A DNA stretch of 64,000 nucleotides from the NCBI GenBank assembly GCA_017506865.1, contig JAFCMP010000002.1, positions 1,240,001 through 1,304,000 on the forward strand. The letters run 5' to 3'. A program made the translations under genes and the position numbers. A model generated the notes under the pieces. It was not told where the DNA came from, did not search any database, and saw only the letters and a program-made list of their open reading frames with translations. The stretch comes from Tribonema minus. Its lineage: Eukaryota > Sar > Xanthophyceae > Tribonematales > Tribonemataceae. Of the stretch, positions 1 through 11,600 are shown in pieces (the stretch's first letter is position 1; each line of letters begins with the position of its first letter).

Positions 1-601
1 CAAAGGCAGCTGCGCATCTGTGGGCTTGAGGGGTTGTTGACTGCATCATGTCAGCGCAGGTATATCTTTGTCATATTCTTGTTTATGCGTTGTCCAGCTT
101 TGCACTTGCTACAGCAGTGCTGTGCACTTCCAGGCTGTGCAGTCCCAGACTCCAATCACACAGATTTGTCAAAGTTTGCCCAGCTCAGGCTTGTGTTTTA
201 AAAAATAGCACCAACAGGTAGGTATATATATTTGGCTATGGCCCGAATCGGGCCCGAGCGGGACTCACAGCGATCAAACAAAGCAGCGAGCGAAAGAGGA
301 CACAGGAGAGCAGCGCAAAGGGTGAGTGTGTGGAGCTGGCTGAGGCCGCGAAGTACATGCTGCCTCGTCCTGGTGTTTGTCCGTGGCCGTCAGCGCTTGT
401 GGTTTGCCCTTGATCAGCGCTACAAAAGTGTATGGGTTTGCACAAGGCAAAGCTTCGGCCGCCGTTTGCGATGGCGTGCGAGTAATAGCAACGGTGTACT
501 AGCGCTGCAAAGATGAACATACTTTGATTGCTGGCGATGTCCTCTGTGAGCTCATTGTGCCCACATCTTTCCCTCTGTCCACGCCAGGAATAGCCTCACT
601 C
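1..601. other. Upstream region of eIF2-beta gene
   Basis: I see no convincing protein gene here. Short open frames exist on both strands but have no recognisable domain. The stretch should hold the promoter and 5' leader of the eIF2-beta gene that begins at 602. An A-rich block near 200-206 and a TATATATA run at about 223-230 are the only promoter-like signals. Confidence 0.6.
221..236 (+). promoter_or_regulatory. TATA-like element upstream of eIF2-beta
   Basis: A GGTATATATATTTGG stretch in otherwise GC-balanced DNA lies about 370 nt before the start codon at 602. It is the most TATA-like sequence upstream of the gene. The long distance implies a long leader or an unseen 5' UTR intron, so its role is inferred. 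Confidence 0.3.
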
Positions 602-3600
602 ATGGCGGACGAGGAACCAGATACTGCCGCCTCAGCCGCTGGCGGTGAGGATGCAGCAGCAGCTGCAGAGGGTGGCGATGCCGCCGTCGATATGAATGCC
701 ATGTTCGATCTTAGCGTAAAGAAAAAGAAAAAGAAGAAGCCCAAGAAGGCAGAAGGAGAGGACGGAGAACCAGCAGAGGGCGGCAAGGCCGCCGAAGGCA
801 TCTGCAGCTACCCCTACGAAACACTGCTTGAAAGAATACAGGCAAGTTGCGGCTCTCTGAGTACCTAGTATTGTTGACACATTCAGTTTCAGTTTAGTTT
901 GTATGCTTGTGCGCGCGCCGTGCCCAGGTCTATGATCGACAAGATGAGCGCTGAATGGTTACCGACTACTGGTGTTGACCATATTATGCCATACCACACA
1001 CCCATAAGCTGAGACCACGGCACCGCAGCGCGCGCACACACTCTTCATCACTCACCTGCATTTGCAAGTACTACCCTCTGTGATGATTTAATTTGACATG
1101 AGTTGCAGTACTTTGGAGTCAGTGCACTTGCCAAGCTCGCATTACATGCGTAGGCATCGCCAAGACAGGCACTGCGATTTGGCTGAGGCGGATGAGTGGA
1201 ACGCACCCGTTGCCAATGTCAGCAAGACGTAACTTTGTAGAGCTTGCACCTTAGTCAAAGTCTGACCTCATTGAGGCGGAATGCTTTTGTAGACGGCAGA
1301 GCTAGTTGCGCTTTCGCAGTTGCAAGCGCTGTACCTATTGCATTAACGATGTCACCGCGGTCTATGATCGACAAGATGAGCGCTGAATGGTTACCGACTA
1401 CTGGTGTTGACCATACTATGCCATACCACACACCCATAAGCTGAGACCAGAGTGACGTCGTTTTTATGTTAGTGCTGTACTACCATTTGTACCTCGAGTA
1501 GAACTTTCAACTGTATTGCAGCTGAAGTCACTGCGGTCTATGATCGACAAGATGAGCGCTGAATGGTTACCGACTACTGGTGTTGACCATATTATGCCAT
1601 ACCACACACCCATAAGCTGAGACCACAGTGACGACAGCATCAGCCAACTATACACAAGTGTTGGATTACGGAAGTTTTGGTATTGTTTGGTTGATGGCGG
1701 AGCAGAAGCCACGAGTTCTTGCCAGTATTCAACATATCACCCTTTGCTACCTAGTACTCAACATCAAGAGGCGCAGTCACACTGCATGCATGGCATCATA
1801 TGGAACTGACCGACGCCTGTGAAGTATCGTCGGATCACAAACTTTGATGTGAAGAAGCAGCTGTCTACACAATCCTGCCAAAACACAATTCACTACGGTC
1901 TGTGATAGACAACGTGAGCACTGAATGGTCCATCGACTTCTGGTCGTGACCTTGACGTTTACCAAATCACCCATAGAATCTGAGACCAGCGTGATTTCTG
2001 TTTCATCAGCAACACCCGTGATTTCATGTTTGTGAAGGCAGCCAGGTGTACAGTGCACCGCCATTGCCTAGAGTGCCAAAAGAGCATTCACTCGCACTCG
2101 CACGGACGAATCCTCGTCCCTATGACTTTATCCTGTTTGGCGCACTTTTGTGCCTGTTGCCTCCAAAGCCCGCTCGAAGATGCTCTTCGCACAGTCATTC
2201 AGCTGATGCCCCCCCCCCCCCCCCCTTATCTGGGCCTCAACCCCCCCCCCCCCCCCCTGCTGGGCCTCCAACCCCCCCCCCGCAGACCCTGCTCCACGTG
2301 AACAACCCCGAGCTGTCAGAGCGGTCGCGCATCACCCTCAAGCCGCCGCAGCTCATGCGCATGGGCACGCGCAAGACCGTGTGGGCCAACTTCCAGGAGA
2401 TCTGCAAGCTCATGAAGCGCTCGCCCGAGCACGTGTTCTCGTTCGTCGTGGCGGAGCTCGGCACGGAGGGCAGCGTGGACGGCAACCAGCGGCTGGTGAG
2501 TCACTCACCCACTCACTCACTCATTGACTTGCATACTTGTGTTCAGCTGGTGGTACCGGTGCTCGACATGGATGGCAATGTCGATGGCAAACTTGTGTCT
2601 GTGAGTCTTTCATTGACTCACCTGTGACTCAATTACTCGTGTGTTATGTTGGTGGAGCCCGGCAAAACGGAGGGCAGCGTGGGCGTATCAGCAGCATGTG
2701 ACGTGCCTGATGTGATGCGTGACCTAGGAGAGACCTGTTGCCTGAGCATCTGACGCCAGCACCGCTTGCGCGCGTCTTGAGCACCGTCATCATCATGTGT
2801 GCGGATTCATGGGGGCTGTTGCATGTGGCGACGCGCTTTTGCGTGCTCGACGCCTCTCTTCCACCCTCATCGCTGCTGTGCCAGCCCTGTCGCACGAGCA
2901 TGTGATGTGCCAAATCACGGACTTCACTCACTGAACCGCAACTTCATGCGGTGACGCTCCTGCTGCCGCAGGTCCTCCGCGGCAAGTACGTGCCCAAGTA
3001 CATTGAGTCGCTGCTGCGCAAGTACATTGTGGAGTACGTGACGTGCCAGATGTGCCGCAGCCCCAACACCACTCTCACCAGGGACCCTGTGAGTCGCCTG
3101 CACTTTGTGCACTGCCAGGACTGCGGCTCCTCCAGGTGCGTTTTCTTTTGCTTTCTTGCAATCTGCTGTTGCTGGTGTGTGATTTTCACATACTGCTTAC
3201 TTAGATGCATAGGTTAGGGTTTGGGTTAGTATTGTGTGTTGCAGCGCTCACCAGGGACCCCGTGAGCCACCTAATCTTGGTGCACTGCCAGGACTGCGGC
3301 ACCTCCAGGTGCGCTTTCTTTCCTTGTTTGTGTTCGATTCACGCAGTGCATGTTCACCCAGGTGTGTAGGTTAGGATTTGGGTTGGGGTTGGGGGTAGTC
3401 TTTGTGTGTTGCAGTGCTCGACAGCGACCCCGTGAGCGCCTGCACTTTGTGCACTGCCAGGACTGCGGTCGCTCCACAGGTTTGCAATCATCGTTCTCCC
3501 TTGCGATTTACTGTTGCTGTTGTTTGTTTCAGGTATATGCTGTGTGGTCAGAAGTGTTGAGTTTTTTTGTGTTGCAGCGCCCAGCTTTGAGCTTGTCGGC

Positions 3601-4068
3601 CGCCGGCAATGTGTGTATGCAGTTCTCCTATTCTTGCGCAGCCAATTCTCTTGCAGTGTGTTGTAGTGTGGTTTGCACATTCACTGAATGTGGGCGCAGG
3701 GGCTCGTGCGTTTCCTGTCAGGGACGCCGTCAGTTGTCTGCACCGTGTGCGTCGTTAAGACTACTTGCGCCCCCTGGTGCAGGTGCAACTCCCACACTCG
3801 AAGTATGCGCACATCCTACGTACAGGGATAACGTGGCCTGCAAAGTGTACTTGGAGTTAATTGGCAGGGCGCAACGAACCCCTGCGTGTGTACTCTCTCT
3901 GCACTCCGTGTACTCTCTGTGATGTATCTTGCCGCTGGCACTGACACTGCCGCCTTTCATGTATGCTCGCCGCCTGTTGCAACGCTCAGGTCCGTCGCGC
4001 CCGTGCGCTCCGGTTTCCACGCACAGACGCGCGCCGACCGCCGTGCCATCCGCAACGCCGTCAAGTAA
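602..4068 (+). CDS. EIF2B (eIF2-beta): Translation initiation factor eIF2 subunit beta
   Basis: Beta subunit of eIF2, the GTPase complex that brings initiator Met-tRNA to the 40S ribosome; acts in the cytoplasm. Four exons chain in phase: 602-841, 2286-2495, 2972-3135 and 3990-4068, giving about 230 residues (human is 333, plants about 270). The order is an acidic start (MADEEPDT), one lysine block (KKKKKKKPKK, residues ~40-50; many relatives have three), the core with LKPPQLMRMGTRKT and NFQEICKLMKRSPEH, then a C-terminal zinc ribbon with CQMC and CQDC pairs. The last exon gives SVAPVRSGF, matching the conserved family tail. Intron 1 starts with GC (CAG|GCAAGT), has a C-rich 3' end and carries four snoRNA-like elements. 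An in-frame upstream ATG at 524 is possible, but 602 matches the family. Exon 3 has two decayed tandem copies downstream. Confidence 0.93.
927..1016 (+). ncRNA. Box C/D snoRNA-like element, copy 1
   Basis: About 90 nt inside intron 1 of the eIF2-beta gene. GGTCT at the 5' end pairs with AGACC at the 3' end. Just inside are a box C-like ATGATCGA and box D CTGA; internal CTGA (D') and GTGTTGA (C'-like) are also present. An outer stem GTGCC (920-924)/GGCAC (1019-1023) extends the hairpin. Intronic snoRNAs in genes of the translation machinery are common. Box C has one extra base compared with RUGAUGA, so the class assignment is inferred. Confidence 0.6.
1359..1448 (+). ncRNA. Box C/D snoRNA-like element, copy 2
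   Basis: Nearly identical to copy 1 over the 90-nt core, with the same GGTCT/AGACC closing stem, boxes and guide-like segments. Its outer stem is different but still complementary: GTCAC at 1351-1355 with GTGAC at 1452-1456, across a symmetric 3/3 internal loop. Confidence 0.6.
1535..1624 (+). ncRNA. Box C/D snoRNA-like element, copy 3
   Basis: Same 90-nt core as copy 1. The outer stem is again different and complementary: TCACTG at 1528-1533 with CAGTGA at 1626-1631, giving the longest closing helix of the four copies. Confidence 0.6.
1897..1987 (+). ncRNA. Box C/D snoRNA-like element, diverged copy 4
   Basis: Diverged copy that keeps GGTCT...AGACC, the internal and terminal CTGA boxes and a box C-like GTGATAGA. 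Its segments upstream of D' and D have changed, so it may guide another target or be decaying. The outer stem TCAC (1890-1893)/GTGA (1991-1994) is kept. Confidence 0.5.
3071..3482 (+). repeat. Three tandem copies of an eIF2-beta exon 3 segment
   Basis: The end of exon 3 (CTCACCAGGGACC to CTCCAG|GTGCG, about 65 nt, encoding the second half of the zinc ribbon) recurs at ~3247-3315 and ~3417-3482, with a unit of about 172 bp. Copy 2 is in frame, is preceded by GTTGCAG and keeps a donor site, so it could act as an alternative exon. Copy 3 has a frame-changing deletion. Only the first copy gives the expected protein. Confidence 0.8.
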
Positions 4069-4383
4069 TCGCGCTCCTGCGCTGCCTTGCGCGCTGCTCC
4101 GCTGCGCCATCACCGCAGCGCTGCCGCTGCGTGTGCGGTCTCGACGAGTGTGCCCGTGTACATAATGCCAATCACATGGAAGGAAAGGATGTGAATGCCG
4201 CTCGCTCTTGTGCTCTGTTTTTGAGAATTGGATTGTGCTGTGTGTGTGTTGTATTGGTGTAACAGCTGTGGTCTTGTCGAATGAAGGGTGACAGGTGTTT
4301 TGTGTGAGCGGGCATCAGTGTCAACAGTGCCTTGGGTGTTTATGGGATCAGTAGCAGATCGTTGACGTGTTGTACTAGCAATT
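4069..4383. other. 3' flank of eIF2-beta
   Basis: Probable 3' UTR and intergenic spacer between the eIF2-beta stop and a weak - strand open frame. It contains the TGTAA motif; I see no gene. Confidence 0.6.
4258..4262 (+). terminator. TGTAA polyadenylation-type signal
   Basis: TGTAA lies 190 nt after the eIF2-beta stop codon, in a GT-rich context. In chlorophyte green algae this pentamer is the standard polyadenylation signal, so it probably ends the eIF2-beta transcript. Confidence 0.5.
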
Positions 4384-4785
4384 TCAACACACGCCGGCGC
4401 ACTCAAAGCCTGCAGCTGTCAGCTTGAGTAATCGTGAAGAAGCTGAGCGCTCATAAAACTTGATGCTGAGCATCCTCGCCTGAAGATTGAACCAAGTCGG
4501 CAATGCCCACTGCACCAGCTCGCCAATTTGTCTCTGAGCATATGCAAGCGGTCCAGAGTGCGTCTGCACCTGCTGCACGGAAGCGACAGGCGAATTGTGG
4601 CGAAGGAAGGCGTCCCACATTGTCAAGAACGGCAAACGGCACACATTAGAGTGATTGCGCAACCCTTTTGACGGCTCACATAAAGCACGTGAACTGCGAT
4701 TTCTATTGTGCAGCAGGAGTTCTACCTTGCCGTTCAAATGAACGAAGCAAGTAATCTGCAATTTGTTGTTGATGGGCCACTGCAT
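4384..4785 (-). CDS. Hypothetical open frame (uncertain)
   Basis: An open frame of about 133 residues. Its second half (from TMWDAFLRHN to the stop at 4384) has a mixed, protein-like composition, unlike the alanine-rich frames nearby. It has no recognisable domain or motif. It could be a small gene, a remnant, or a last exon of the giant gene upstream if the last exon of that gene is spliced at CTC|GTGAGG instead of stopping at 5606. A second frame through the same DNA is also open for about 60 codons, which lowers confidence. Confidence 0.25.
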   Translation of the reverse strand: MQWPINNKLQITCFVHLNGKVELLLHNRNRSSRALCEPSKGLRNHSNVCRLPFLTMWDAFLRHNSPVASVQQVQTHSGPLAYAQRQIGELVQWALPTWFNLQARMLSIKFYERSASSRLLKLTAAGFECAGVC

Positions 4786-5605
4786 GAGGATACTGCAGAA
4801 GTGGGACTTTCTGCGCAGCTTGCAACTACTGTAGCATTCAACAAACTACAGCAGATTTTTCATTTGCTCAGCAGCTTTCATTTGGTTTGTATACAATCAG
4901 TCCACCACACACCGAAGGTCACGTCGTCATTTTTGGGCGATGTAAGTGCAGCAGCCGTGATGTCAAGCGCCAACAAGAAGGAGACACACTTGGCCTGAAA
5001 TGTGTGATGTGCTGCTGTGTATTGATTGCAATGGGACACAATTTAGTTGGCTAACGCATGACAGGCACCTTGATTGACACCTCCTGCATGCCTCGCATAC
5101 GTTAAAGGCATGGCGCGCACGCAAGGTGTCGCAAACAAGCAGATGTGAACCCCCCTTCATGACACACTTCCCTAGTGGCTAGCCCCCCACCCCCCTTCTC
5201 CCGTGCCCCCCCCCCCCCCCCCCTCAACTTAACTTTGCGTTGTGTGTTCACCCTGCCGACGTGCAACTGCTGCGGCAGATGGCCATCATTCACGGGGCAT
5301 TGCGCCCTCGTTTCCGCAAAGTTGCTCCCGCAGTCTTCCTTGCAGAAAGTGTCAACGGCACTTTAGCGTGCGCACCGGCGTATTGCCGCTGCCATTCCAT
5401 TTCAAACAAACATCACTCAGGCGGGCGGCGCCTAGGCGCAGTGCAGCTTGCTCACGCTGTCAGCCCCTGCCACCCGAAACTGCATAGCACTGGCCACTTG
5501 CAGCACGCGCAGCCCCCCCCCCCCCCCCCCCCCTGCAAAACCCCCATTGCTATCGCCATGCCTGCACGACACGCTGCCGCCGCCAGCCGCAGCGCTCGGG
5601 CAGCC
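4786..5605. other. Spacer with C20 and C21-class tracts
   Basis: No gene supported. It contains two C homopolymers (about 5204-5223 and 5513-5533). On the + strand an open frame runs through 5240-6097, but its 3' half is the antisense shadow of the last exon of the giant gene. Confidence 0.5.
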
Positions 5606-8600
5606 TCACGAGCTCTGCACCGCGGCCGCGGTAGATTCGTACGCGATAGCCAGCGCGCCGAACGCCGCGCCGCACAGCACGCTCTCCGTGAAGCGCGCGC
5701 GCCAGAACCGCGCGTTGCCGCCGCCACCGCCGCCGCCGCCGCTGCCGTCGCCGCCGTCGCCCGCCGCCGCCGCTGCCGCCGCCGCCGCGGCGCTGCTGCG
5801 GCCGGCGCGCGCGGCCATCGACGCCTGCGACGAGGGGCTAGACGCACCGCCGCCGCCGCCGCCGCTGCCGCCGTGATCGCCCCCCGGATGTCCCCCTGTC
5901 CTCAGGGACCCCAGCTCGGAGGCGAGGGCTTCGACTTCGTCCTGCAGCGCGCGGCGCTCGTCCTGGAGCTGCGCGGCGGTGTCGCGCGCGGCGTCGCGGT
6001 CGTTGAGCGCGCGCGCCAGGCGCTCCTGCAGCGCCGCCAGCGCCGCCGCGTCGCCTGCGGAATAAACACCGCGCATATGCGCATCGGCACCAGATAAGGG
6101 TCAATAACATGGCATCCACAATTGATGATAACGACGTCGATGGCGCAAAGTACATTGCGGAAAGTGCATGTGGCTCCATGCTTAGTCTTGACGCCCTGTT
6201 TTTTAGCGCGCGCGCCAGGCGAACCTGCAGCGCCGCCGCGTCGCCTGCGGCCGCCGCGTCGCCTGCGGAAGAAACGCCATGCGTATGCGCATTAGCACTG
6301 GAAAAGCGCCAGCGACATGGCGTTTTTGTGATGGCAATCATGACGGTGTTAACGCAAAGCTGCATTGCGGGAACTGTATGTGGCTCCGCGCTCAGTCACG
6401 ACGCCCTAGAGAAGTGTGCGCCCAGGTCTTGTCGATGCAGCGTCGTACAGGTGTACCGAGATGCGCCGTATCGACAACACCTGGGCGCACACAAGCACCT
6501 CGGTGACACATGGCATCCAAGAATGATGGCGGTCATGACATTGATGGCGCAGAGCTGCGTTGCGCAGGGGTTTGTATGTGGCTTCACGCTCAGTCATGAT
6601 GCCCTGTCCAGTACCGGTAGTGTTCAGAGCCGAAGTCGGCGTACGGCGCACGACGCCACCGACACACTCACAAGTGAAGTAGTGCACAGTGCTTGCTCTG
6701 GAACTGGCGCGGACGCATCACGCACGCACACGCAGTCATCGAAATGACCCATGCGTAAAGCAGCACTGGCAGCGGCAGCAGCGAGTGCATGAGGACGTAG
6801 AGCGCTGCCGCAGCTGCAACAGACACCCACAAACAATGCACCCGAACCCACCATGCAACAGCATGCACATGCGGGTAATGTCACTGCGGGCAGTGAAACG
6901 CTCACCTCCTGCACCGCCGGCGGCGGCCGAGCTGCTGCGGCGGCTCAGCGGCGGCGGCGGCAGCGCGGCAGCGGCGGCGGCGCCGGCGCCGGACGCCTGC
7001 GCTATCATCGCCAGCTCCTCTGCCGTGGTAAGATTGGCGCGCGCAGCGGCGACGCGCGCCGTGAGAGCATCCCACGACGCCGCTGCCTCCGCCGCCGCCG
7101 CTGCCGCCGAGGGCGAGCCCGCCAGCAGCGCAGCAGTGGCAGCGGCAGAAGCGGCGGCGGCATCAACTGCGGCCTGCCGCGCCGCCGATAGCGGCGCGGG
7201 TGGCGGCGGCGGTGGCGGCTGCTGCTGCTGCTGCGCCTGGCGCAGCGGGCGCGATGGTGCTGGGTGTCAGTTTCTTCAAGCACACGGAGGATGCCGTACC
7301 AGCTAAAATATGACATCCGTCAAAATAAGTGAATGCCTGCGGTGCTCGCACCACGCAGCACAAGCGTCTGGAAGATCACAGCGATGGATCTAGGATGGTG
7401 GTGGTTGAACGCGACGATCAAACACGCATGCATAGCGGTGGCTGACACCAACCAAGTACGCGTCTGTTGTGAGTTTCGGCTGCTCTGCCAAGAATCGATT
7501 GCATCACGCACCTGCTGCAGGCGCCGCTCGAACGAGGCGCGCATGCGGCGCTGGCTCAGCAGCAGGAAGTAGCGGCCCCAGCGGTGGAGGACGCAGAACA
7601 TGCGCTGCGTGCGCGCGTGCGCGGCGCGCGCTGCCGCCAGCTCCGCACTGAGCCGTGCAACGTCGTCCGCTTGCGGAGCGCTGCTGCTCGCTGCTGCGCC
7701 CGCCGCCTGTCCATCAGAGGATGCACCATGGAGGAATAAGTTGAAGTTTGGTAAAGCTGGCCGTCTTTGTCAGGGAGCAGATGCATGCCATATGTACGTA
7801 CCATATATACATACCACGCACAGAGCAGTGGGGGTGAAATGCATATTGTTCGGGCACACAACTCATAGCGAGGATGTCTTACGGTGTACGCAATGTTGAG
7901 CGCATGATCCTCTGCCAGGTACTTGACTCAATGGTACTACATTATCGGCACATGTTCATGTGCCATTCATGTGTTGGTCACCTGAGAGATGGTCATGAGC
8001 ACGGCGACCATGAACCGTGTAGCTAACACAACTGGCACGGCCTGTATCATGCACAAGAAATAGGCACCCACTGTACACTGCGGGGCAAGCTTTTGTGCAT
8101 TGAGCTGCCATTTGAGTCAGGATTAGGGTTAGAAGTAGGGTTAGAGACACACCATGGAACAATGAGTTGAAGTTTGATAGCGTGCACCATGCTAAGGTTG
8201 ACGTTCAGTGATGTCACCTCCGGGTACCTGAAAATGAGTCTACGCATGTTCGGGGTACGTAGTATGCTTGTCGCTGAAGCGAGACAATTAGAGTTGGGGC
8301 GAGGCTATAGGTATAGGGTTAGGGACGCACCCTCTGAGTGCTGATGCTCGTGACGAGCTGGCCAATCACTTCAGCCAACGCGGACAGCGCCTCGCGCGCA
8401 GACCAATCGGACGTTTCTGGTGCGCTGAGCAGCTGACGCGCGTCCGCCACCTGAGGCGTGGAGGCGGCGCCACGCAGGAATCACATGGAAAGTGAGCATC
8501 AGATGCGATGACCTGTTGGAGGATCCGACGGTACCAAGTAAGGAAGGTGCGCATGAAGAAGGGCGCAAACGTGTGCAGGGACACGCCCGTGTGCACACCG

Positions 8601-11600
8601 CGCCACTGGCAGTGATGACTCAGAGTCATGACGGCGCTGGAAGCAAGCAGCGGTACCAAGGTGATAAAGATCAATAGGTTCCTGTGCAGGTACAGTCGTG
8701 TGTTTGTGACCTGTACTGTGCACGAATGCGGCGGTGGTGTCCGCTGTGGTGACGTTGGAGGCACACTATTTACAACGCCTTGACTGCTGAGCATGGCTGC
8801 TGCTTGCGCCCGCAGCGCCGCCAATGCTGTCGAGCGCATCGCAGAGCGCTGCTTTACCCCAACGCTCATCCTACTTTCATCCCTAACCCCAACCCAAATG
8901 ATGTGTCAAATGCCTTACCTGCTGAGCGTGGCTGCCGCTTACGCCAGCAGCACTGCCGATGCTGTCGAGCGCATCGCAGAGCGCTGCCGCGGCCTCTGCG
9001 GCTCTGTGCGTCAGCGCCTCTGCCCTGGCCTTGAGCGCTGTCACAGCTGCCTCTGCATCTGCCGCCGTAGTGACGCCTGCGTGCGCAACAAGGGTTAGGG
9101 TTAGGGTGCACAGGTGAGGAGTTATGTGGCGTGAGCATCACAGTACGCAGCGCCACGCTGCCATTGCATCTGCCGCCGCGGCAACGCGCAAGTGGCAAGG
9201 ATTGACAATAAAGAGCACACGGTGAGGATTCATTCATGGCTCATCAGCATTACAGTACTCAGCGACACGGCTGCCTCTGCATCTGCCGCCGTGGCGACGC
9301 CTGCGTGCCGAACAAGGGTAAGTGTTAAGAGGCGCATGGTGGGAATTAAAGGCCTGTCAGCATCACCATATGCGTTGTGCGCATGAATCGCTGCATTGAT
9401 CAGGCGCTGTTGGTTGGCACTGGTCCTGACCGCTGCTGCCTCACCGTCCAATGACATCACAGCGCCAGCGGAGAAAGCAGGCACGGCAGCAAGATGCGAT
9501 AACGCAGCAGAGCACCACGCTGTACACAATGTCACACACAGTGCATAAGGCGCAAGTGCCTGCATCAGAGAGCGCCTGATTTTTTTCGCTGCGCGCTGAG
9601 AATACCAGCAAGCACCTTGGAGCACCCGCTCTCTTCATCAGCGCCAGAGCTTGAAGTGATGCGGGTTCCGCCACATGGTCAAAACTTCACGCGAAAACAT
9701 CGGTGCTAGGGCTTGAGAGAGCTGACCTCACCACGAAAAAACTCCAAGGGCGCAAGTACGCATGGCAGCAGGCAGCAGCAGCAGCAGTGCTCACCCAGAA
9801 CCGCCATGATGCTCTGCAGGCTCGCCGCCGCCGCGTTGAACGCCGCAGACGTCGCCGAGCCGCTGTCATTGTCGTCACACCAACTGAGCGCTGCCGCTCT
9901 CGCCGCTGCGTGAACACGGGCAAGGCGGCAGAGAGGACATGTGTCAGTGGCGCGGGGGGGGGGGGTTGCTGACAGGCGGCGTTTGAGCGCGCGAGTGATA
10001 CACAAGCAGTTTGCTGAAGCGCTTTGTGTATGCGCGGGCCTGCCCTGAGCACTGGCGCTAACCGGAACCCCTAACTTTAACCCTAATCATACTAATCCTA
10101 AGGCGTGCGCGTGCTTCACAGCAGACACCTGTGCATCGCAGTGTGTGCGTGCTTGTACATGCGCCGCCGATGTGTGTGCGGGTATGCTGGGGAGCGTGCA
10201 GGTAGTGCAGTCGTGTGCGCACGATGTCACGTGATGCTGCGGAAACGCCCGTCCATTGAAGAGAAGCAAGCATGAGCTGCGCGCTGCGCTGTTGGTCATT
10301 TTGTTGCTGTCACTTCAGCTGAGCGATGCTGCTCTTGCAGCTGCCAGGGCGTGGCGGCGCTCAAAACTGATGCGCAGCCAAGTTGCAAGCATGCACCTCA
10401 AGGGACGTGCAATGGTGAATGCGCAACTAAGCGTACACGAGCACGGGTCGCAAAGTGCTCTCATCCTGTTTGACTCGCATACTTTGAGACCCGCAGGCTA
10501 AGGGTTTGAGTTAGTGTTAGGGTTAGGGTTTGAGGAAGGTGCTGTCATCTCCGCTTAGGTTCCAGCCCTCGCAGCATGGAGGCACGGCAGCAGCAGACAC
10601 CAGCACCGTCAGCGGGTGCTAGAGGACTGCCTGAATACTTCGAAGTATGAAATCGTTCATGACATCATACAATGACATCAGGTCAGCTTCAAAGACCTCA
10701 AGGCGCACTTTGAACAAGAAAAGTGCACGGCGCTCAGACACCACACAAACACACCGCCCGAACTCACCGTGATTCGAGCCGCCGGTGATGCTGGAGGCGA
10801 ACGACTGTATGCGGGAGCGGGGGGAGCCCCTGGCAGCCTCGCAGCACGGCAGCAGCAGTCGGCAGCAGCGCCTGAGGACTGCATAGATGTGACTTTATTG
10901 ATACTTCTATGATCATAAATGACATCGGGTCACTCTTATAGATGTCAAGGCGCACTTTGAACAAGAAAATTGCACAGCGCTCAGACACCAAACACACACA
11001 CCGCCCGAACTCACCGTGACCCGAGCCGCCAGTGATGCTGGAGGCGAACGACTGTATGCGGGAGCGGGGGGAGCCCCTTGCAGGGCTTGCAGGAGCCCCC
11101 GTGCCAAAGGAGTTGGAGCGCGGCGGCGGCGCCGTTATTATCTGACGCATCGTGCCAATCTGAATGCGCACGGGGGTGGAACAAGTGCAAAGGGCGGAAT
11201 GAGAGGCGTTTTGCGGAGATAGGGCGGCGCGGGGGGCGGGGCGGCGGGGGGGGGGAGTCTTGCAGCCCGTCTTGGGAGTCAATGCGGAGCACTAATTGTA
11301 GTTCATGGGAGGAAACGACACACACTGAGAAACGTCGTGGCGGCGCAATGATCCCACGGGGCTCAGTGCGGACGCGGAATGCTTGAGCCAGTATATTGCA
11401 GCTGAAAGTGGCGTGCGCAGTCCTTCAGGGACATGTCCGCATAATGTAATGGTTGCCTGTTCGTTCTTTGAGTTCTTTGAGCGGTTACGGCCAAGTTGCG
11501 CTGCGCACCGCATGTCAACAAACACCCCGCAAGGAACTGGGCATTGGCACATAGCAAAGAATGCAGGTCAGGCACGCCCGGTGGGCATTGATCACAGGCA

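Noticed and set aside
927-1987. MITE interpretation of the four 90-bp hairpin repeats
   Set aside because: Transposon ends would be the same in each copy and flanked by direct duplications. Here the outer arms differ between copies but remain complementary within each copy, which favours RNA structure. Not fully excluded.
5240-6097. A + strand 285-codon open frame
   Set aside because: Its 3' half is antisense to the last exon of the giant gene, and the rest crosses a C homopolymer without domain evidence.
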